The notes below the pieces were generated by a model. The model saw only the letters and a program-made list of their open reading frames with translations, did not search any database and had not been told where the DNA came from. This document shows positions 5,088 through 7,753 of a DNA stretch of 7,753 bases, one piece after another. A program made the translations under genes and the position numbers. The stretch lies in contig NBMG01000039.1 in assembly GCA_002084865.1 (NCBI GenBank), forward strand, positions 1-7,753, given 5' to 3'. The DNA comes from Candidatus Atribacteria bacterium 4572_76 (GTDB lineage Bacteria; Atribacterota; Phoenicimicrobiia; Phoenicimicrobiales; Phoenicimicrobiaceae). Each line of letters opens with the position of its first letter. Within the stretch, counting starts at the first letter, position 1.

Positions 5088-5170
5088 GTCATTGCGAGCT
5101 CTGATTTATCAGAGCGTGGCAATCCCGGTTTGAGATTGCTTCCCCTACTTCCCCTGCTTTCGCTGGGGCA
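5088..5170. repeat. Palindromic GTCATTGCGAG-type intergenic element, partial or degenerate
   Basis: It starts GTCATTGCGAG (5088-5098), followed by a perfect hairpin with 8-base arms (5098-5105 and 5108-5115, GCTCTGAT/ATCAGAGC, loop TT). Then come GCGTGGCAATC (5114-5124) and GAGATTGCTTC (5132-5142). A second hairpin-prone stretch, CCCCTGC...GCTGGGG (5151-5167), follows. The words GTCATTGCGAG, CGTGGCAATC and GAGATTGCTTC are those of a palindromic repeat that I recall from intergenic regions of many bacteria; here the closing half seems lost or replaced. No coding potential is seen. Confidence 0.65.
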
Positions 5171-5186
5171 GGCTTGTGTTGCTCCT

Positions 5187-5261
5187 CATTATTCTCTTAT
5201 AATATTCTGAACCCCGGATTTTGACTCCTGAATACCAACTTCCTTACGAGATACGATTCAC
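5187..5261. repeat. Inverted 75-base copy of the repeat at 142-216
   Basis: The reverse complement aligns without gaps to 142-216 with 66 of 75 identical bases. Identical blocks include the CAGAATATTAT and TCAGGAGTCA stretches and an 18-base block GTGAATCGTATCTCGTAA. Similar words continue to about 5276. Bases 5291-5304 are an inverted relative of the octamer block at 2883. Between 5310 and 5490 I see AT-rich DNA with no gene, repeat or structure I can name. Confidence 0.85.
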
Positions 5262-5497
5262 CAGATAGGAGATACGTTTTTATTCCAGCTAACTGGCTAA
5301 TTAATTGTACTCTGCAAATTAAAGTATAACATGTTTTCATTTTTATTTAAAATTATACTAATAAGAAAGTATCGAGCATATAGTATATCAAATATCGAGT
5401 TAAGAAAGAGGAAAAATACAAAAAACGAATATTCTTCTTTTTGTTTATCTATTCCACCAAAGTTTACACTAACTAATAAGATGTATTTTTCAAAATC

Positions 5498-5526
5498 TTA
5501 ACAATTATTATATTTTAGAGTATAAT
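5498..5526 (+). promoter_or_regulatory. Sigma-70-type promoter for the DUF554 gene
   Basis: TTAACA (5498-5503), one base from the -35 consensus TTGACA, lies 17 bases before an exact TATAAT (5521-5526). Transcription would start near 5533, about 44 bases before the ATG. This is the only promoter in the window with both hexamers and ideal spacing. It lies outside the repeat arrays. Confidence 0.65.
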
Positions 5527-5576
5527 AAACAAAGTATCAATTAGAATATTAAATTGTTCGAAAGGATGATTCATTA

Positions 5577-6260
5577 ATGAGAGGAACTATAGTAAATGTA
5601 ATTGCCATTTTTTTAGGTTGTTCGGTAGGATTTATTTTAAAGAGTAAATTCCCTGAAAAAATTGGAAAGATTGTTATGCAAGCCCTGGGGTTAGCTTCTT
5701 TATTAATTGGTATGCAGATGGCCCTTAAAACTGATAATATATTATTGGTGATATTCTCTCTGGTAATTGGTGGAGTGATTGGGGAGATAATGGGCATTGA
5801 AGAAGGCCTGGAAAGATTTGGAGAAAGAGTTAAGCTAAAATTCAAAAGCAATAATACCTCCGAAAGATTTGTAGAAGGATTTGTAACTGCCAGCCTGTTA
5901 TATTGTGTGGGGTCTATGGCTATAATGGGTGCCCTCAAAGAGGGTTTAAGCGGAAATCCGGATATACTTTATACTAAATCATTGCTGGATGGACTTACTT
6001 CTATCGCTTTTACTGCGGCTATGGGAATAGGAGTATTATTTTCTGCGATTCCGGTTTTTTTATATCAGGGAGGAATTACTCTATTGTCTCGATTAATTAA
6101 AGACTTCCTTTCACCTGAAATAATAAACGAGATGACTGCAGTGGGAGGAATTTTAATATTAGGGATAGGCTTTGGATTATTGGAGATAAAAAAGATTAAG
6201 ATAGGAAATCTATTACCGGCCATCCTGGTCGCCGCTCTTTTAGCAATAATTTTTAAATAA
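5577..6260 (+). CDS. DUF554 family membrane protein (227 aa)
   Basis: DUF554 (YdfK-like) proteins are small integral membrane proteins of unknown function, proposed to be transporters. The sequence is nearly all hydrophobic helices: about 4-21, 33-49, 54-73, 102-120, 138-165 and 185-203, then a final helix at 211-226. Family hallmarks are GTIVNVIAIFLGCSVG at the start, FVTASLLYCVGSMAIMGA (102-119) and SLLDGLTSIAFTAAMGIGV (135-153) followed by FSAIPVFLYQGG. One polar loop (77-97) is basic. ATG 5577 follows AAAGGA (5561-5566) with a 10-base gap. It has its own promoter, and a hairpin follows its stop. Length is normal for the family. Substrate and role cannot be told. Confidence 0.9.
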   Translation: MRGTIVNVIAIFLGCSVGFILKSKFPEKIGKIVMQALGLASLLIGMQMALKTDNILLVIFSLVIGGVIGEIMGIEEGLERFGERVKLKFKSNNTSERFVEGFVTASLLYCVGSMAIMGALKEGLSGNPDILYTKSLLDGLTSIAFTAAMGIGVLFSAIPVFLYQGGITLLSRLIKDFLSPEIINEMTAVGGILILGIGFGLLEIKKIKIGNLLPAILVAALLAIIFK

Positions 6261-6265
6261 ATGCA

Positions 6266-6294
6266 CCAGGGGACGGTCCTCTGGCAGGTTTTTT
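6266..6294 (+). terminator. Hairpin plus T-run between DUF554 and pgk; GGGGACGGTCC repeat-type core
   Basis: Arms CCAGGGGAC (6266-6274) and GTCCTCTGG (6276-6284) pair around one G with a single G-T pair. Six T follow at 6289-6294, four bases after the stem. It begins five bases after the DUF554 stop, which suits a Rho-independent terminator. The core GGGGACGGTCC also resembles a dispersed palindrome I recall from clostridial and related genomes, so it may be an inserted repeat working as a terminator. If it terminates fully, pgk would need a promoter within 6295-6324, where only an AT-rich TATAAA and no -35 element is visible. Confidence 0.6.
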
Positions 6295-6338
6295 AAATTT
6301 AACTTTATAAAATTTATAAATATTGGAGGTTGTACAAG

Positions 6339-7538
6339 ATGATAAAAAGGACTATCGAAGATTTAAAGGACAATCAATTAGAAGGTAAAAGGGTTCTGGT
6401 AAGAGTTGATTTTAACGTCCCCTTAAACGAAGAATTAGAGATTACTGATGATACCAGAATAAAAGCCGCTCTTCCCACTATAAAATATTTAGTCTCTCAT
6501 CAGGCTAAAGTAATTTTGATGAGCCATTTAGGCCGTCCTAAAGGGAAAGTAGTGGAGAAATTAAGATTAGACCCAGTGGCCAGGAGATTGAGTGAATTAT
6601 TGAAACAAGATATAAAAAAAGTTAATGATTGTATCGGAGAAGAAGTAGAAAAAGTTGTCTCAAATATGCAAAAGGGTGAAGTTGTCTTATTGGAAAATCT
6701 AAGATTTTATCCGGAAGAAGAAAAAAATGATTACGAATTTTCTAAAAAATTAGCTAACTTAGCCGATGTTTTTATAAATGATGCCTTTGGTACTGCCCAT
6801 CGAGCCCATGCTTCTACAGTAGGAGTGGCGGAGTTATTACCTTCTTATGCCGGATTTTTAATGGCCAGGGAGATAGAGGTGTTGAGTAATTTGATGGAGA
6901 ATCCCGAAAGACCTTTTGTGGTAGTATTGGGAGGAGCAAAAATATCCGGAAAAATTGAAATTGTCCAGAATTTATTATCCATCGCGGATAGAATATTGAT
7001 CTCCGGAGGGATGAGTTATACCTGTTTGGCGGCTTTAGGTTACGAGGTAGGTAATTCACTTTTAGAAGAATATGATTTGGAAATAGTTAGGAAGATGTTA
7101 AAGAAGGCGGAAAAAAAGGGTAATAAAATACTTTTGCCGGTTGATTTAGTAATAACCAAAGAGGTATCAGAAAAAGCTGAAAGTAAAATATTTGAAATAG
7201 ATAGTATCCCTAAAGACGGTACCGGGGTGGATTTAGGTGAAAAGTCTTTAATTGAATTTGAGAAGGAAATTAAGAAGGCAAAGACTGTATTCTGGAATGG
7301 CCCGGTGGGAGTATTTGAGATAGAAAAATATGCCAAAGGAACAAATAGAATAGCAAAAATATTGGCAGATATGCAGGGGAAGGCTGTAACTATAATCGGC
7401 GGTGGAGATTCTATTGCCGCAATTGATAAGGCGGGATTAACAGAGAAGATGACTCATATTTCTACCGGTGGCGGAGCTTCTTTAGAATTTTTAGGCGGGA
7501 AAAAACTCCCCGGTATAGAGGTTTTACCGGAAAAATAA
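6339..7538 (+). CDS. pgk: Phosphoglycerate kinase (399 aa)
   Basis: Pgk transfers phosphate between 1,3-bisphosphoglycerate and ADP, making ATP in glycolysis, in the cytoplasm. Full length for the bacterial family. The N-terminal 3-phosphoglycerate domain shows RVDFNVP (22-28), DDTRI (37-41), SHLGRPKG (62-69), LLENLRFYPEEEKN with Arg122, and NDAFGTAHRAHAS with Arg155. The nucleotide domain shows GGAKISGKI (198-206), FWNGPVGVFE, GGGDSIAAID and STGGGASLEFL. Odd points: the usual Asp of GGAKxxDKI is Gly204, and the normal GP in the IP...GxDIGPKT loop reads GVDLGEKS. The main catalytic Arg, Lys and Gly residues are kept, so activity is expected. ATG 6339 is nine bases after GGAGG (6325-6329); the in-frame TTG 6330 is too close to that site. 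Gap is absent upstream; the neighbour is DUF554. Confidence 0.97.
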   Translation: MIKRTIEDLKDNQLEGKRVLVRVDFNVPLNEELEITDDTRIKAALPTIKYLVSHQAKVILMSHLGRPKGKVVEKLRLDPVARRLSELLKQDIKKVNDCIGEEVEKVVSNMQKGEVVLLENLRFYPEEEKNDYEFSKKLANLADVFINDAFGTAHRAHASTVGVAELLPSYAGFLMAREIEVLSNLMENPERPFVVVLGGAKISGKIEIVQNLLSIADRILISGGMSYTCLAALGYEVGNSLLEEYDLEIVRKMLKKAEKKGNKILLPVDLVITKEVSEKAESKIFEIDSIPKDGTGVDLGEKSLIEFEKEIKKAKTVFWNGPVGVFEIEKYAKGTNRIAKILADMQGKAVTIIGGGDSIAAIDKAGLTEKMTHISTGGGASLEFLGGKKLPGIEVLPEK

Positions 7539-7554
7539 ACGGGGAGCGGTTTTT
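7506..7554 (+). terminator. Probable pgk terminator built partly from the coding end
   Basis: CTCCCCG (7506-7512) pairs with CGGGGAG (7540-7546), followed by TTTTT (7550-7554). A second stem, CCGGTA (7510-7515) with TACCGG (7525-7530), lies inside the loop and competes for two bases. The left arm is in the last codons of pgk, whose stop is 7536-7538. The long loop makes it a moderate call. Bases 7555-7643 are AT-rich with nothing else I can name. Confidence 0.5.
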
Positions 7555-7657
7555 AATTCACTATTTAAGAACAGTTCCCTGATTTATTAAGAAATAAATT
7601 TATTGTATAGGAATTTCCTTTTTCAGTAAGCCCTAATTAATTTTTAGTTATTATACA

Positions 7658-7741
7658 GCTAAAAACTAAAAGCGAAAAGCGAAAAACCATAATTCAAAAC
7701 TTTTAACTAGTCGTTAGTGAATAGTCGTTAGTCGTTAGCTT
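7658..7741. repeat. Composite phased heptamer array, 12 units
   Basis: Twelve 7-base blocks are read in a single phase. The left half uses A-rich words (such as GCTAAAA, two GCGAAAA, TTCAAAA) and is the module of 2811-2844 with one extra unit. The right half uses TTAGTCG words and is the exact second copy (7705-7738) of the module at 4951-4984. The two word families, found apart elsewhere in the window, are fused here without a change of phase. Confidence 0.8.
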
Positions 7742-7753
7742 AAAATACAACAT

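Noticed and set aside
5040..5100. Minus-strand promoter for the UPF0104 gene (TATAAT read from 5082 to 5077)
   Set aside because: No acceptable -35 hexamer at 16-18 bases. The sequence is part of a heptamer array and the 13-mer recurs at 7644, so the match may be chance.
4944..5576. Hidden small gene or structured RNA in the 633-base non-coding region
   Set aside because: All frames are broken by stops (TAG is part of the repeat word), and the structure seen is accounted for by repeats and one palindromic element. No riboswitch, tRNA or known RNA motif was recognised.
5549..5938. Minus-strand open frame of 129 codons opposite DUF554
   Set aside because: Antisense shadow of a clear DUF554 gene, with Pro/Ile/Ser-rich composition typical of such shadows.

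Overview
The window is AT-rich bacterial DNA with short intergenic Shine-Dalgarno sites, several non-ATG starts and lysine- and isoleucine-rich proteins. The left half keeps the order nadD - yqeK - LCP protein - rsfS, an arrangement familiar from Firmicutes and some low-GC candidate phyla. This fits a low-GC, probably anaerobic bacterium with a peptidoglycan wall. Atribacterota or a Firmicutes relative are guesses from gene order and style only; the sequence does not prove a phylum.

Layout: bases 1-128 hold the 3' end of an unrecognised acidic-tailed protein. A nadD gene (366-898) is split by an internal deletion and frameshift and also lacks a standard start codon. It runs into a 41-bp perfect palindrome (890-930). 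Next come yqeK (982-1554) and an LCP-family protein gene (1554-2738), which overlap by one base. A 364-base repeat-filled spacer leads to rsfS (3103-3483), which overlaps a small LiaI-like membrane protein gene (3480-3851). That pair converges, with no spacer at all, on a minus-strand UPF0104/flippase-like membrane protein gene (3852-4943). A 633-base non-coding region packed with repeats follows. A good sigma-70-type promoter then precedes a DUF554 membrane protein gene (5577-6260), followed by a hairpin and pgk (6339-7538). The window ends in another repeat array.

Function: the left cluster combines NAD synthesis (if nadD were intact), Ap4A hydrolysis (YqeK), attachment of polymers to the cell wall (LCP) and control of ribosome subunit joining (RsfS). 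The right half has two membrane proteins of uncertain substrate and the glycolytic enzyme phosphoglycerate kinase.

The most unusual content is between the genes. Much of the non-coding DNA is made of degenerate tandem words with a strict 7-base period, or in one spacer an 8-base period. The words change along an array while the phase is often kept. Arrays begin on or beside stop codons and end on ribosome binding sites. Modules recur in direct and inverted orientation (34 of 34 bases at 4951/7705; 66 of 75 at 142/5187) and differ elsewhere by one whole 7- or 8-base unit. Three further palindromic elements with different cores lie among or beside them. This resembles the short tandemly repeated repetitive (STRR) heptamers of cyanobacteria in design, but with a varied word set. 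No defence system, CRISPR array, tRNA, rRNA or transposase gene was seen.
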